Shown here: piece after piece, positions 18,701 through 26,259 of the stretch
How the letters are laid out: each line of letters begins with the position of its first letter
How positions within the stretch are numbered: position 1 is the first letter of the stretch
Origin: Nitrospirota bacterium
GTDB taxonomy: Bacteria; Nitrospirota; Thermodesulfovibrionia; Thermodesulfovibrionales; SM23-35
Assembly (NCBI GenBank): GCA_013388435.1
Contig: JACAFE010000021.1
Location: 1-60,826, forward strand
Length of the DNA: 60,826 bases
Direction of reading: 5' to 3'
The notes under the pieces: generated by a model
Seen by the model: only the letters and a program-made list of their open reading frames with translations
Told to the model about the DNA's origin: nothing
Database searches by the model: none
Program-made: the position numbers and the translations under genes

Positions 18701-19178
18701 AAGGCTTGCGCAGGAAGTTGAACGTTCAACAAGATATAAAATCCCATTGAATCTGCTTCTTCTTGATCTTGATGGATTCAGTCAATACAGCAAGCAATAT
18801 GGCGAATATTATGCGAATATCACTTTAAAGAAAGTTGCAGAATTAATACGTAAAAATATCAGGGGATCGGACGTTGTTGTAAGATACGGTGGTGATTCCT
18901 TTGCTATTATTTTACCTAATACAGTTGTATCTGCTGCCCTATCAATGAGTAATAGATTTAATGCAATAATTAAGAATTATCCTTTTATATTTGAGAATTC
19001 ACAACCCAAAGGACATATAACAGCAAGCATTGGTCTGACTTTTCTTGACGGACAGTCCACCGAAGAATTTATTTTATGTGCCGAGAAAGCTCTGGCAAAG
19101 GCATTCACAAAAGGCGGCGACAGGGTTGAAGTCTATTCAAGGGAGCAATATGAAGAAGAAGAGGTTGAGAAATATTGA
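15789..19178 (+). CDS. Mosaic hybrid histidine kinase: Rossmann-GAF-PAS-HisKA-HATPase-REC-REC-GGDEF
   Basis: An 1129-residue cytosolic protein without membrane segments. Residues 1-110 form a Rossmann-like domain similar to the NAD-binding domain of dehydrogenases (VAIAGGNIGASALISLL, VINVTGNYE). GAF is at about 125-275, PAS at about 285-400 and a coiled coil to 440. HisKA follows with SNMSHELRTPLNS (His near 450), then HATPase with DTGIGISPED and GVGLGLALTKKL. Two receiver domains follow (about 700-820, Asp in LDVLLPKKDG; about 827-945, Asp in LLDFKLPD), and last a GGDEF domain (952-1125) whose signature reads GGDSF. The I-site-like RGSD is retained. Coupled to the HD-GYP gene, so it probably controls c-di-GMP level. 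Confidence 0.88.
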   Translation: MLRVAIAGGNIGASALISLLKGDTNTELIGIYDKKTDSPGSILAKKWNIPVFDDIQTLCSASPEIVINVTGNYEISNEIRKTSSYKIEVIEGTGARLLWEIIEKQKRANLEVFKTIENQKTFFSITEKIGISPPLSDFFSFILDRAIDITDTPAGSIVLLKDDGLNLIASKGLSKRFIESTSGKIIQGGLADTVIKTKEIFAVTDTTKTEYTKNNPALISEKIRSVLACPIVLRGNVIGILYLDDFKPRQYSDRQKISIKLITGLLSIFIDKLNIQEKLAELENKELLFLENSFDIVLLTDSAGYIYAASEIAERILGYSKNYLKGKAIQSLIKANYWEQILNKLSSDNIVKEFDSGLFISGGAEIPVKINAATLKKTNGGGVDWLFVIHSLKNEEDLKEIILEKEKAIELVKEEFEKKVLERTGELERINRDLDYANQLKGRFISNMSHELRTPLNSILGFSEVLLDRTFGDLSEHQERYLKNIHNSGKHLLELVNNILDIAKIEAGKYEMVYETIPVDDLLNEVINVMKPLAESKFIELMVSVGEGVNQITADRVKLKQILYNLLSNAIKFTPEGGMVRVDVSGEGRTDLDYSDNGFGFQGIKFSVQDTGIGISPEDREKIFNEFEQATSTFSKKYGGVGLGLALTKKLVELHGGTISVESNLGEGSTFSFYIPMTTPLPAESEKIKNEAIILNTPWAKEEAPLILVVEDDLSTAELLTLNLTQAGYRVAHAFNGDEAIEKARDLKPFAITLDVLLPKKDGWEVLQALKSNRETSDIPVIIHSIVDNKELAFALGATDYLLKPLEREALISKLEEITISKGKKVLPVSVLIVESDDKVTKSLKDPLEQYGFLIYTATTGRRGIELASALRPAVILLDFKLPDMIGYDVIKEIKEGPSTKDIPVFILTEKDISVEDRIAYVGKIERIVQKNAFNIKELIGHIKELEILYPKRAGLIDELTGVFSHRYFQIRLAQEVERSTRYKIPLNLLLLDLDGFSQYSKQYGEYYANITLKKVAELIRKNIRGSDVVVRYGGDSFAIILPNTVVSAALSMSNRFNAIIKNYPFIFENSQPKGHITASIGLTFLDGQSTEEFILCAEKALAKAFTKGGDRVEVYSREQYEEEEVEKY

Positions 19179-19680
19179 TTACTTTTACGAGATATTTAAC
19201 AGCCCTGTAGGAATTTTATACTTAATTTTCTATGGTAATAAATTAACCGAAATTAGATTTGATAAACCATCAAATATGCCTTTAAAATCTTCATCCAAAA
19301 ATACTCTCCAGCGTGAATTAAGGGAATACTTTGATAATGGTCTTGATATTTTTAGCCAGGAGCTACATTTTACTACAGGAACTGAATTTGATCGTAAAGT
19401 TTGGCTTACATTGAAGGAAGTGCCTTTTGGAGAAACCCGCACTTATAAGTGGCTTGCTGAAAGAATTGGTAATCCAAATGCATCAAGAGCTGTAGGCCAG
19501 TCTCTTAGCAGAAATCCTATCCCTATAGTACTTCCCTGTCATCGTATAATTGAATCAGATGGTTCAATAGGCGGCTTTTCAGCAGGTATAGCTATAAAAA
19601 GAAGATTGCTGGACATGGAGTATTATATAAAGTTATCCAAAAACAGGGGTAAAATATTTTCAGGAGAAGAAGATGGATAA
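19150..19680 (+). CDS. ogt: Methylated-DNA--protein-cysteine methyltransferase
   Basis: A 176-residue Ogt/MGMT protein that removes alkyl groups from O6-alkylguanine by suicide transfer to its cysteine. The active-site motif is VLPCHRII (Cys near residue 129), preceded by the HTH region with GNPNASRAVGQSLSRNP and followed by GGFSAGIAIKRRLL. ATG 19150 (MKKKRLRNIDYF) is chosen over an upstream in-frame ATG at 19045, which lies deep in the kinase gene; AGGGAG precedes 19150. It overlaps the kinase gene by 29 bases and cutA by eight. Confidence 0.88.
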   Translation: MKKKRLRNIDYFYEIFNSPVGILYLIFYGNKLTEIRFDKPSNMPLKSSSKNTLQRELREYFDNGLDIFSQELHFTTGTEFDRKVWLTLKEVPFGETRTYKWLAERIGNPNASRAVGQSLSRNPIPIVLPCHRIIESDGSIGGFSAGIAIKRRLLDMEYYIKLSKNRGKIFSGEEDG

Positions 19681-19993
19681 TATAATTGTTTATATAACTT
19701 CCTCAAAGGAAGAAGAAGCTGAAAAAATCGCAAAAGCACTTGTTGAAGCAAAGCTTGCCGGTTGCGTTAATATAATTAACAATATTCGTTCTATTTACAG
19801 CTGGCAGGGAAAGATAGAAGACGAGTCTGAAATTTTAATGATGGTTAAGACACAGAAGCATCTTTTTAAAGATCTTTCTGAAAAAGTGAAAGAACTTCAC
19901 AGTTACACTGTGCCAGAAATTATAGCAATTCCCATAATTGAAGGTTCTGAAGAATATCTCAAATGGCTAAATGATATAACAAAACCCGAATAA
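19673..19993 (+). CDS. cutA: CutA-family protein
   Basis: A 106-residue CutA1 homologue, a trimeric ferredoxin-like protein historically tied to divalent-cation tolerance. Family motifs visible: VYITSSKEEEAEKIAKALVEAKLAG, CVNI, SIYSWQGKIEDESEILMMVKT and HSYTVPEIIAIPI. Length is typical. It is the last gene of the block starting at 12350 and converges with dinB. Confidence 0.9.
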   Translation: MDNIIVYITSSKEEEAEKIAKALVEAKLAGCVNIINNIRSIYSWQGKIEDESEILMMVKTQKHLFKDLSEKVKELHSYTVPEIIAIPIIEGSEEYLKWLNDITKPE

Positions 19994-20026
19994 TGCAATT
20001 AACCCAATAATGCATTTTAGATATAT

Positions 20027-21247
20027 TTATCTTTTTACATTTATATGTCTTATGCCCGAAGGTTTCCATGCAGGTGATATAACCCTTGACGGTTCGCATT
20101 GTTTGAGATACGAGCCCCAAATAATTTTGAAATCTCCATATCTATCATTTATTGAATCCATTGCTTTAAGAAGTTCCTTTTGTTTGCTGATTTCTTTAAA
20201 CAAAGACATCTGGTCTTTTTCTCTGATAAGCGCTGACAGAGATACCCCAAGAAGTCTGACCTTATCGGTCAGAGAAATGCTATCAAGTATTGAAACTGCA
20301 TTTTTATAAATTTCGTGGGTATGATTTGTATAATTAAAAAGAGTTGTCTGTCTTGAGAAAGTTTTAAAATCACTGTATCTTACAATAAGAGTTACTTTTC
20401 TGCCTTTGAATTTGTAATGTCTTGCCCTTCTTCCAACCATTTCACTTAATTTTAAAATCTCTGCTTCTATTTCCTTTCTTTCCGCCAGGTCCTTTGGAAA
20501 AGTCATGCTGTGTCCAATAGATTTCGGTTCCTGTTCATGGACATATAGAGGTCTGTTATACAACCCCATGCCCATTGCTTTCAGGTGTTCTCCGATTATG
20601 CCAAATTTATTTCTTAATAAACTCGCAGGGGTTCTTCCTAATTGACCGCAGGTTTTTATGCCGAGAGCATTAAGTTTTTCTGAAAGCCCTGAACCTATTC
20701 CCCAGAGTTCCTTCAAAGGTAAATCTTCAAGAACATTATTAATATCTTCAGGTTTAATCCATCTTAAGCCATCAGGTTTTGAGATATCACTTGCAAGTTT
20801 TGCCATAAGAATATTCGGACCTATGCCTGCTGTGCAATTGATGCCAAATTTTTCTTTTATCTGTTTTTTTATAGCATATCCAATGGCTTCAGGTCCGCCG
20901 AATAAGTGATGAGTTGTGGTAACATCAAGAAATGACTCATCAATTGAATATATTTCTACATCCGGAGTATATTTCAAATATATCTTTTGCATTTCTGTAC
21001 ATGTATGGGTATATTTTTCATTGTTTCCAGTTACAAAAATGATATGAGGACAAAGTTTTTTGGCCTCATAAATATTCATCCCTGTTTTTACGCCAAATTT
21101 TCTTGCTTCATATGAACGTGTAGTGATAACAGTTCTATTGCCCGAACCAATCACAGCTACAGGTTTTCCGCGCAACTTCGGATTGCTCTGTTGCTCTACT
21201 GATGCAAAGAATGCATCCATATCTATACAAAGTATGATTCTGGACAT
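20027..21247 (-). CDS. dinB: DNA polymerase IV (Y-family)
   Basis: A 406-residue translesion polymerase. Catalytic residues are visible in CIDMDAFFASVEQ (Asp9, Asp11) and YSIDESFLDVT (Asp, Glu near 103). The thumb HhH region (ELWGIGSGLSEKLNALGIKT) and little-finger domain (SIGHSMTFPKD) follow. The C terminus ends CEPSRVISPAWKPSG without an obvious beta-clamp motif at the extreme end; QMSLF near residue 345 (EKDQMSLFKE) matches a QxxLF clamp-binding peptide instead. It is the last gene of the lexA operon. Confidence 0.93.
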   Translation of the reverse strand: MSRIILCIDMDAFFASVEQQSNPKLRGKPVAVIGSGNRTVITTRSYEARKFGVKTGMNIYEAKKLCPHIIFVTGNNEKYTHTCTEMQKIYLKYTPDVEIYSIDESFLDVTTTHHLFGGPEAIGYAIKKQIKEKFGINCTAGIGPNILMAKLASDISKPDGLRWIKPEDINNVLEDLPLKELWGIGSGLSEKLNALGIKTCGQLGRTPASLLRNKFGIIGEHLKAMGMGLYNRPLYVHEQEPKSIGHSMTFPKDLAERKEIEAEILKLSEMVGRRARHYKFKGRKVTLIVRYSDFKTFSRQTTLFNYTNHTHEIYKNAVSILDSISLTDKVRLLGVSLSALIREKDQMSLFKEISKQKELLKAMDSINDRYGDFKIIWGSYLKQCEPSRVISPAWKPSGIRHINVKR

Positions 21248-21268
21248 TTTATTTATAAAGGAATAATC

Positions 21269-21640
21269 TTAACTTTTTATTGTTAAAAGGTTATTTATTG
21301 CGGTTATCCATTTATTTGTCTCTTCCTTGCTCCATGAAACAGTGAAGCCAGAGACTAATTTCACGCCATCTTTTTCCCATTCAATCTTGATAACAGGTGC
21401 ACCATACCATTTGCCCGCATGACATGAGCCTGTTGTAATATTTATAATGTCTTGAATTGGAATGTGCATTACCCTTTTAGTCATATAACGGCGGAAAAAG
21501 ATACCTTCTGAATTAGCCCACATCTCTGAATTTCCCCTTGCAAGCCATCCTCCTCTCCAGTAACGTTTCCACCAAACACCACGCTTTTCAGTGCCATAAT
21601 AATATCCGTTTTTTGTGTGCAGTAGCGGCAACTCTTCCAT
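21269..21640 (-). CDS. Uncharacterised small protein in the lexA-dinB operon
   Basis: A 123-residue protein rich in Trp and Tyr (YYYGTEKRGVWWKRYWRGGWLARG). The strand pattern followed by one C-terminal helix (WSKEETNKWITAINNLL) resembles a PH-like domain. No catalytic motif is seen. It lies 10 bases after the DUF6504-like gene and 21 bases before dinB, so it is expected to be SOS-induced and could be a partner of the polymerase. Confidence 0.55.
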   Translation of the reverse strand: MEELPLLHTKNGYYYGTEKRGVWWKRYWRGGWLARGNSEMWANSEGIFFRRYMTKRVMHIPIQDIINITTGSCHAGKWYGAPVIKIEWEKDGVKLVSGFTVSWSKEETNKWITAINNLLTIKS

Positions 21641-21650
21641 GGTTTGCTAT

Positions 21651-21890
21651 CTATACCTCAATTTTTTCTATGCTCCACAAGAGAGAAGTAGTATTAAAAC
21701 TTAGTTCATATAGAGTTTTCCCGTCTGTTATGGAGAAATGGTAAACCTTTGTCTGACCTTCTCTGGTTTGCCATGAATATGTTATTTCTTTAATATCAAA
21801 TAGTTTGCCGTTCCACTTAAATCTTACCGGACGTATTCTATACGGCAATCCAAATGATGCGATTACACTTATATTTTCTCCAATATACAT
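21651..21890 (-). CDS. DUF6504-like small protein
   Basis: A 79-residue beta-rich protein: RIRPVRFKWNGKLFDIKEI, TYSWQTREGQTKVYHFSI and YELSFNTTSLLWSIEKIEV. This pattern matches the DUF6504-type proteins that sit beside Y-family polymerases and ImuA/ImuB mutasomes in other bacteria; the match is by recall, not by search. It lies between lexA (14 bases) and the 123-residue gene (10 bases). Confidence 0.55.
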   Translation of the reverse strand: MYIGENISVIASFGLPYRIRPVRFKWNGKLFDIKEITYSWQTREGQTKVYHFSITDGKTLYELSFNTTSLLWSIEKIEV

Positions 21891-21904
21891 TTGTATTTTC
21901 CGAT

Positions 21905-22507
21905 TTAAAATTTTCGTATAATCCCTACAACCCTGCCGACTATGATAACTTCATTCGCATTATGCTCTATGGGCTGCATATCTTTATTTTCAGGTTTAAG
22001 AATAATCTTCTTTTTATTTTTTAATAAAACCCTTTTTATTGTTGCCTCATCGCCTAAAAGCACAACAGCAATTTCTCCATTATTTATTGTATTTTTAGGT
22101 TTAACTATTACATAGTCTCCCTCAAAAATACCAGCATCTTTCATGCTGTCTCCAATAACCTTCAATGAAAAAGCGTCTTTATAAGGGAAAAGGGTACTGT
22201 CAACTATTATATGCGACTCTATGTCTTCTTTTGCCAGTATGGGTTTGCCTGCCCGTATATTTCCTGCAACTGGAAGCATTACTCCATTGTCTGGCATCAA
22301 TCCTGATATTTCTATGCCTCTTGATTTCATGGGGTTTAACTTTATAAATCCTTTTTTTTCAAGAGCTTTGAGATGTGCTCTGGCTGCAGCCCAGAGAAAT
22401 TTGAAATGTTCACCTATTTCTCTGACTGTAGGTGGATAGCCATTTGTTTTAGTGTATTCTACAAGAAAATCAAGAATGCGTTTTTGTTTTTCCGTAATAT
22501 TTTTCAT
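21905..22507 (-). CDS. lexA: LexA repressor
   Basis: A 200-residue SOS repressor. The N-terminal winged HTH reads GYPPTVREIGEHF (24-36), with the recognition part KFLWAAARAHLKALEKKGFI unusual in sequence. The self-cleavage site is Ala86-Gly87 in RAGKP, and the catalytic dyad is Ser121 (GDSMKDAG) and Lys158 (EATIKRV). It would repress its own operon and other damage genes until RecA filaments trigger cleavage. The first gene of lexA-DUF6504-123aa-dinB. Confidence 0.93.
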   Translation of the reverse strand: MKNITEKQKRILDFLVEYTKTNGYPPTVREIGEHFKFLWAAARAHLKALEKKGFIKLNPMKSRGIEISGLMPDNGVMLPVAGNIRAGKPILAKEDIESHIIVDSTLFPYKDAFSLKVIGDSMKDAGIFEGDYVIVKPKNTINNGEIAVVLLGDEATIKRVLLKNKKKIILKPENKDMQPIEHNANEVIIVGRVVGIIRKF

Positions 22508-22606
22508 ATTATCCTCTGCATCCGAATCCCGGGCAGTTGTTTTTTGGGAAGAGAATCGTTCCCTTGACCGCCTGGCATTCTTATGGAAAAGTGGAGGAAT
22601 ATTTAT

Positions 22607-22642
22607 ATATACAAATGTATATCAAATATTACAGTTTGTCAA
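22607..22642 (-). promoter_or_regulatory. lexA promoter with candidate SOS box
   Basis: A 16-bp palindrome ATATACAAATGTATAT (22607-22622) lies 100 bases upstream of lexA. On the lexA strand TTGACA sits at 22642-22637 and the palindrome covers the -10 region (TACATT at 17 bases or TATACA at 15). The site is AT-rich and alternating like the E. coli SOS box but lacks CTG/CAG ends, so it may be a lineage-specific operator. Assignment is by position and symmetry. Confidence 0.5.
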
Positions 22643-22718
22643 GAAATATTTTTACCAGTAGCCCATAACTAATTGTAATGTAACAGAAAAAAGTAATCCG
22701 TGAATTAAAAATTAACAG

Positions 22719-23810
22719 CTAAATATATTCGAATAAATCTCCCCAAAAAATTTGGATATTTTTACTGATTTTATCTTCTTTATTTATTAGTTTCTGCAAC
22801 TTATTTATAGTATCAATGTCTTTTGTTATGAAGAAGTTTTCATTTGCGTGCGAGCCTCTGATGCGCTGAAATGAAACATTGAAACCATATGATTTTGACA
22901 TCTCAATAAAATCAGGTATCTGTGTATAGTTAGAGCGCATAACCGTCATATTTAATGTTATTGATTCAAAGTGGTTTTTATTGTCTTTAACAAGGTTAAG
23001 GCTTCTTTGGAGAGTATCCCAACTGCCACCCTTGCGTATTTTTTCATAAACTTTCTTTTCAGCTGCATCAATAGATATGAGCAGATTACCAAATCTCTGA
23101 TTTTTTATTTTATCCCAATATTCATTTAAAAGCAGACCATTTGTAATAATATCAAAGACTATTTCCTTATTCTTGTTATTAAATAAAAGACGCTTTGAAT
23201 CCTGCCTGAAAAATGGCTCTCCCATTCCTGTCAAAACAATCCTTTTGATTGTAGAGATACATGACAAAACTTCTTTTTCGGCTTTTAAAATTAAATCTTG
23301 ATCATTTTTCTGGTTTTTTCTACTACACATAATACAGGAAAGATTGCACTGTGTTGAATTTGAAAAGTTAAAAACTGTTGGTAATGATTCAAGTATAATT
23401 TTTTTTGAGCGTATTTCTTCAACCAATTTCGGTGAGAGATAGTTTAATAACTCAAGATCATCATACGATATCCCTTTTTTATCATGAATATATTGGGAGA
23501 TTATAGGACATATTTGATTGCAAATATTTTGCCATTCTCCATTATATATTTTTTTTCTGATATAAATAGCTCGTGAACCATTCCAAATTTCTTTAATTGT
23601 TTTGTTTTTAATATTCCCTATAGGAAATCTTATCCAGCCAGGACAGCAGGTGTAAACATCTCCATTGGTTGTTATCTCTGCAAAATAAAATGGCTTAAGA
23701 CATAAAATGTTATTTTTATTTTCAGGTATTTTTTCTTTTTTTGATAAGATGTTTAAATCTTTAAATCTGCTGTACAGATATCTTGTGGTTTTATTTAAAT
23801 AAATAAGCAT
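22719..23810 (-). CDS. Radical SAM protein with N-terminal SPASM-like domain
   Basis: A 363-residue protein in which the usual domain order seems reversed. Residues 37-101 look like a SPASM/auxiliary cluster segment (CLKPFYFAEITTNGDVYTCC, GNIKNKTIKEIWNG, then Cys97 and Cys101). The radical SAM CX3CX2C motif CNLSCIMC comes later, at Cys155, Cys159 and Cys162, followed by LTGMGEPFF and DIITNGLLL. It would cleave S-adenosylmethionine with a 4Fe-4S cluster; the substrate is unknown. It starts two bases after the 814-residue glycosyltransferase, which points to modification in surface-polymer synthesis. Confidence 0.75.
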   Translation of the reverse strand: MLIYLNKTTRYLYSRFKDLNILSKKEKIPENKNNILCLKPFYFAEITTNGDVYTCCPGWIRFPIGNIKNKTIKEIWNGSRAIYIRKKIYNGEWQNICNQICPIISQYIHDKKGISYDDLELLNYLSPKLVEEIRSKKIILESLPTVFNFSNSTQCNLSCIMCSRKNQKNDQDLILKAEKEVLSCISTIKRIVLTGMGEPFFRQDSKRLLFNNKNKEIVFDIITNGLLLNEYWDKIKNQRFGNLLISIDAAEKKVYEKIRKGGSWDTLQRSLNLVKDNKNHFESITLNMTVMRSNYTQIPDFIEMSKSYGFNVSFQRIRGSHANENFFITKDIDTINKLQKLINKEDKISKNIQIFWGDLFEYI

Positions 23811-23812
23811 TT

Positions 23813-26257
23813 CTAAACATATGACTCAAGTATTCTAAAAGCTTCTTCTTTTGAAAGATGTGGAGATTTTGATAAATAGTTCATCATAGCTTTATTTGCT
23901 GCATCATAATTGTAATTCATTACAGGTTTTCTTATGCTATGTTCAACAGGCACAGCGTCAATAATTCCCATCCGCAATCCCATTTTTTCAATAAAATAAG
24001 GCCAGACAAAATCAAATCCCCATCCCATAAAAGAACTTTCATCAAATGGGAGAATAATAGGATATGCATCTCTTCTTACCGAGAAAAGAGGTCCTATTTC
24101 AACAAACCTTGTTCTTCTGGCTGTAATTCCATCCAATTGCTCCACAAAATGATGATCTATAAAGCTATTGTGTGTGCGAGCTGGTTGAGCAAGAGCAAAA
24201 TCATATTTTTCCTGCAATTTTATAAAATTGTCTAAAAAATTACTCCTAAGTTTTATATCATCATCACAGAATAAGATGTAGTCATATTGATGAATTTTCT
24301 CCTGTAACAATATTTTGTTAAGCAGAACAAATTTGGGTTCTGGTTTATCCTGTTTCATAAAAGTAACTGATTCTACTTTTTTTGAAGGCGGTTCGCCAAA
24401 TAAAGCGATCCATTTTTGAACAACAATAAATTTTTCTGACTGGTTTAACACATCAACGATATGCTCGATATTGTTTTCCTGGTTGGCAAGATATACTCCT
24501 GTAATAAGAACTTTTTTCTTTCCATTGAATTCTTGAAAATCCTTGATTGGGATATTAGCTTCCTCGGCTTGCATGCAATAAATTGAAGATTGACAAATAG
24601 TATTATCATTGTTTTTATTGGTTTCCGGGTTAATAGGTATATTTTCAATCTTTTCTTTTTTCTGAAAAATTTTCAAAATAATATTAATTATTTTATGCCC
24701 TACTCTTTTTGCAATTGACCGTCTCCTTGTATAAGGCGGCAGAATTTTATCCCTTATTTTATAGTAAAACATTAGACCTTTCCATCCATTTGAACTAAAT
24801 ATACGTGATAATTCTTCATCCTTTTTCTTTAATATATTTTGCAGTTCGTTCTTGATTGATTCAATTTGCCCGATGTATGTATTTTTACTGTGAATTTGTT
24901 CTTCAAGTCTTGAGATAAAAGCATCCTTTTCAAGAATAGTTCTTTTAAGTTCTATCCTTTTCATATCCATCTCATCTATCGTTTGTTTGAGTCCATTAAT
25001 TTGTATTTCAAGCTCTGTAGTTTCCTGTTCTTTATTTTTTATTATTTCAGCATTTTGATGTGCTGTATTTTCGAGAAGATTTATTTTTTCTGATAATTCT
25101 TTAATAAAGTCATTAGCTTCCTTAATCTGTGTTTCGAGTTCTCTAATTTTCCCCTCTGCCCTTAAGTAAGAAGTGTTTCTTTCCTCCAGTTCATGTTGGA
25201 GATTATTTAATTCAGCTTCTTTTTCTTTATTTGTATTTTCGAGAGTAGTAGCATATTCTTTTGTATCTTCAAGCTTTTTGTTTAAATCTTTTATAACTTC
25301 ATTTTTATTTTCAAGAATTCTTTGTATTTCTTCGATTTTTGAATTACTCAAAGACAAAGATTCTTCGAGGTTTTTTGTTTTATCTTGTCCTGCAGTTAAT
25401 TCTTGTTCAAGTTTTATTATTTTGCCATGGAATTCCTTAATTCTGAACTCGAGCGAATTTATATGATTTTCTTTTTCGGAGAGCATTCTTCTGTTTTGAA
25501 CAAGTTTCATAATTATTTTTGAAGAATATTTATTCCTGTGCTTTAAAATAATCTGGTTATGATAAGCTTCTGCTTTGTTAAAATAAAGAGGTGATTGGGA
25601 TATTTGAAGACTGTTGCTCCATTGTATATATTCAGCTGTAATTTTTGGAATATGATAAAAAGGATACTTTTCTCCGATTCTAATGATTAAATCCCAGTCT
25701 TCATACAGTTCAAAATTTTCATCAAACCCTTGAAATAGGTTTAATATTTCTCTGCGAAACATAATACATATTAAAGGAATATAATTATCAATAAGCAGTT
25801 CTTCATATGAAAAAGCCTTTGAGACAAATAAACGCTTTTCTCGCTCAGAAATCTTTTCTTCTTCTGGATTGTAATCCTGATACACAATATTTGCGTCTGT
25901 ATATGCAGCCTGATAATCAAATTCTTCAAGCGCATTCAATAAAATACTTACATGGTTATTGTAGAATCTATCGTCATCATCAAGAAAACAAATATATTCT
26001 CCCCTGGACATTGTAATACCAATATTTCCTGCATGTGCCCTGCCGGTATTATTTTCGAGTTTTCGATAACTGAGAGCAATATCACCTAAAATGTTGTTAA
26101 GTGCTTTTCTATCAACATCTAATCCTCCGTCATTTATTAAAACAACCTCGATCGGACGATAAGTCTGCTCAGCAATACTCTGCATCGCTTTTTTTAACAG
26201 TATAGGTCTATCTTTTGTTCGTACTATTATAGAAACAAGTGGTTTTTGCTTTTCCAT
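23813..26257 (-). CDS. Fusion glycosyltransferase: GT2, long coiled coil, second GT-A-like domain
   Basis: An 814-residue protein. Residues 1-230 are a GT2 glycosyltransferase (PLVSIIVRTKDRP, EVVLINDGG, FLDDDD for the DxD site, EDWDLIIRI as the base region). Residues about 255-495 are a continuous heptad coiled coil. A basic linker is followed by a C-terminal domain (575-814) with VLITGVYLANQ, ILFCDDDIKL and MGWGFDFVWPYF, resembling DUF707/glycosyltransferase-like proteins. There is no signal peptide, so it is cytosolic. It probably adds two sugars while the coiled coil sets chain length or tethers partners, by analogy with other coiled-coil-coupled transferases; that is inference. Confidence 0.75.
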   Translation of the reverse strand: MEKQKPLVSIIVRTKDRPILLKKAMQSIAEQTYRPIEVVLINDGGLDVDRKALNNILGDIALSYRKLENNTGRAHAGNIGITMSRGEYICFLDDDDRFYNNHVSILLNALEEFDYQAAYTDANIVYQDYNPEEEKISEREKRLFVSKAFSYEELLIDNYIPLICIMFRREILNLFQGFDENFELYEDWDLIIRIGEKYPFYHIPKITAEYIQWSNSLQISQSPLYFNKAEAYHNQIILKHRNKYSSKIIMKLVQNRRMLSEKENHINSLEFRIKEFHGKIIKLEQELTAGQDKTKNLEESLSLSNSKIEEIQRILENKNEVIKDLNKKLEDTKEYATTLENTNKEKEAELNNLQHELEERNTSYLRAEGKIRELETQIKEANDFIKELSEKINLLENTAHQNAEIIKNKEQETTELEIQINGLKQTIDEMDMKRIELKRTILEKDAFISRLEEQIHSKNTYIGQIESIKNELQNILKKKDEELSRIFSSNGWKGLMFYYKIRDKILPPYTRRRSIAKRVGHKIINIILKIFQKKEKIENIPINPETNKNNDNTICQSSIYCMQAEEANIPIKDFQEFNGKKKVLITGVYLANQENNIEHIVDVLNQSEKFIVVQKWIALFGEPPSKKVESVTFMKQDKPEPKFVLLNKILLQEKIHQYDYILFCDDDIKLRSNFLDNFIKLQEKYDFALAQPARTHNSFIDHHFVEQLDGITARRTRFVEIGPLFSVRRDAYPIILPFDESSFMGWGFDFVWPYFIEKMGLRMGIIDAVPVEHSIRKPVMNYNYDAANKAMMNYLSKSPHLSKEEAFRILESYV

Positions 26258-26259
26258 AT

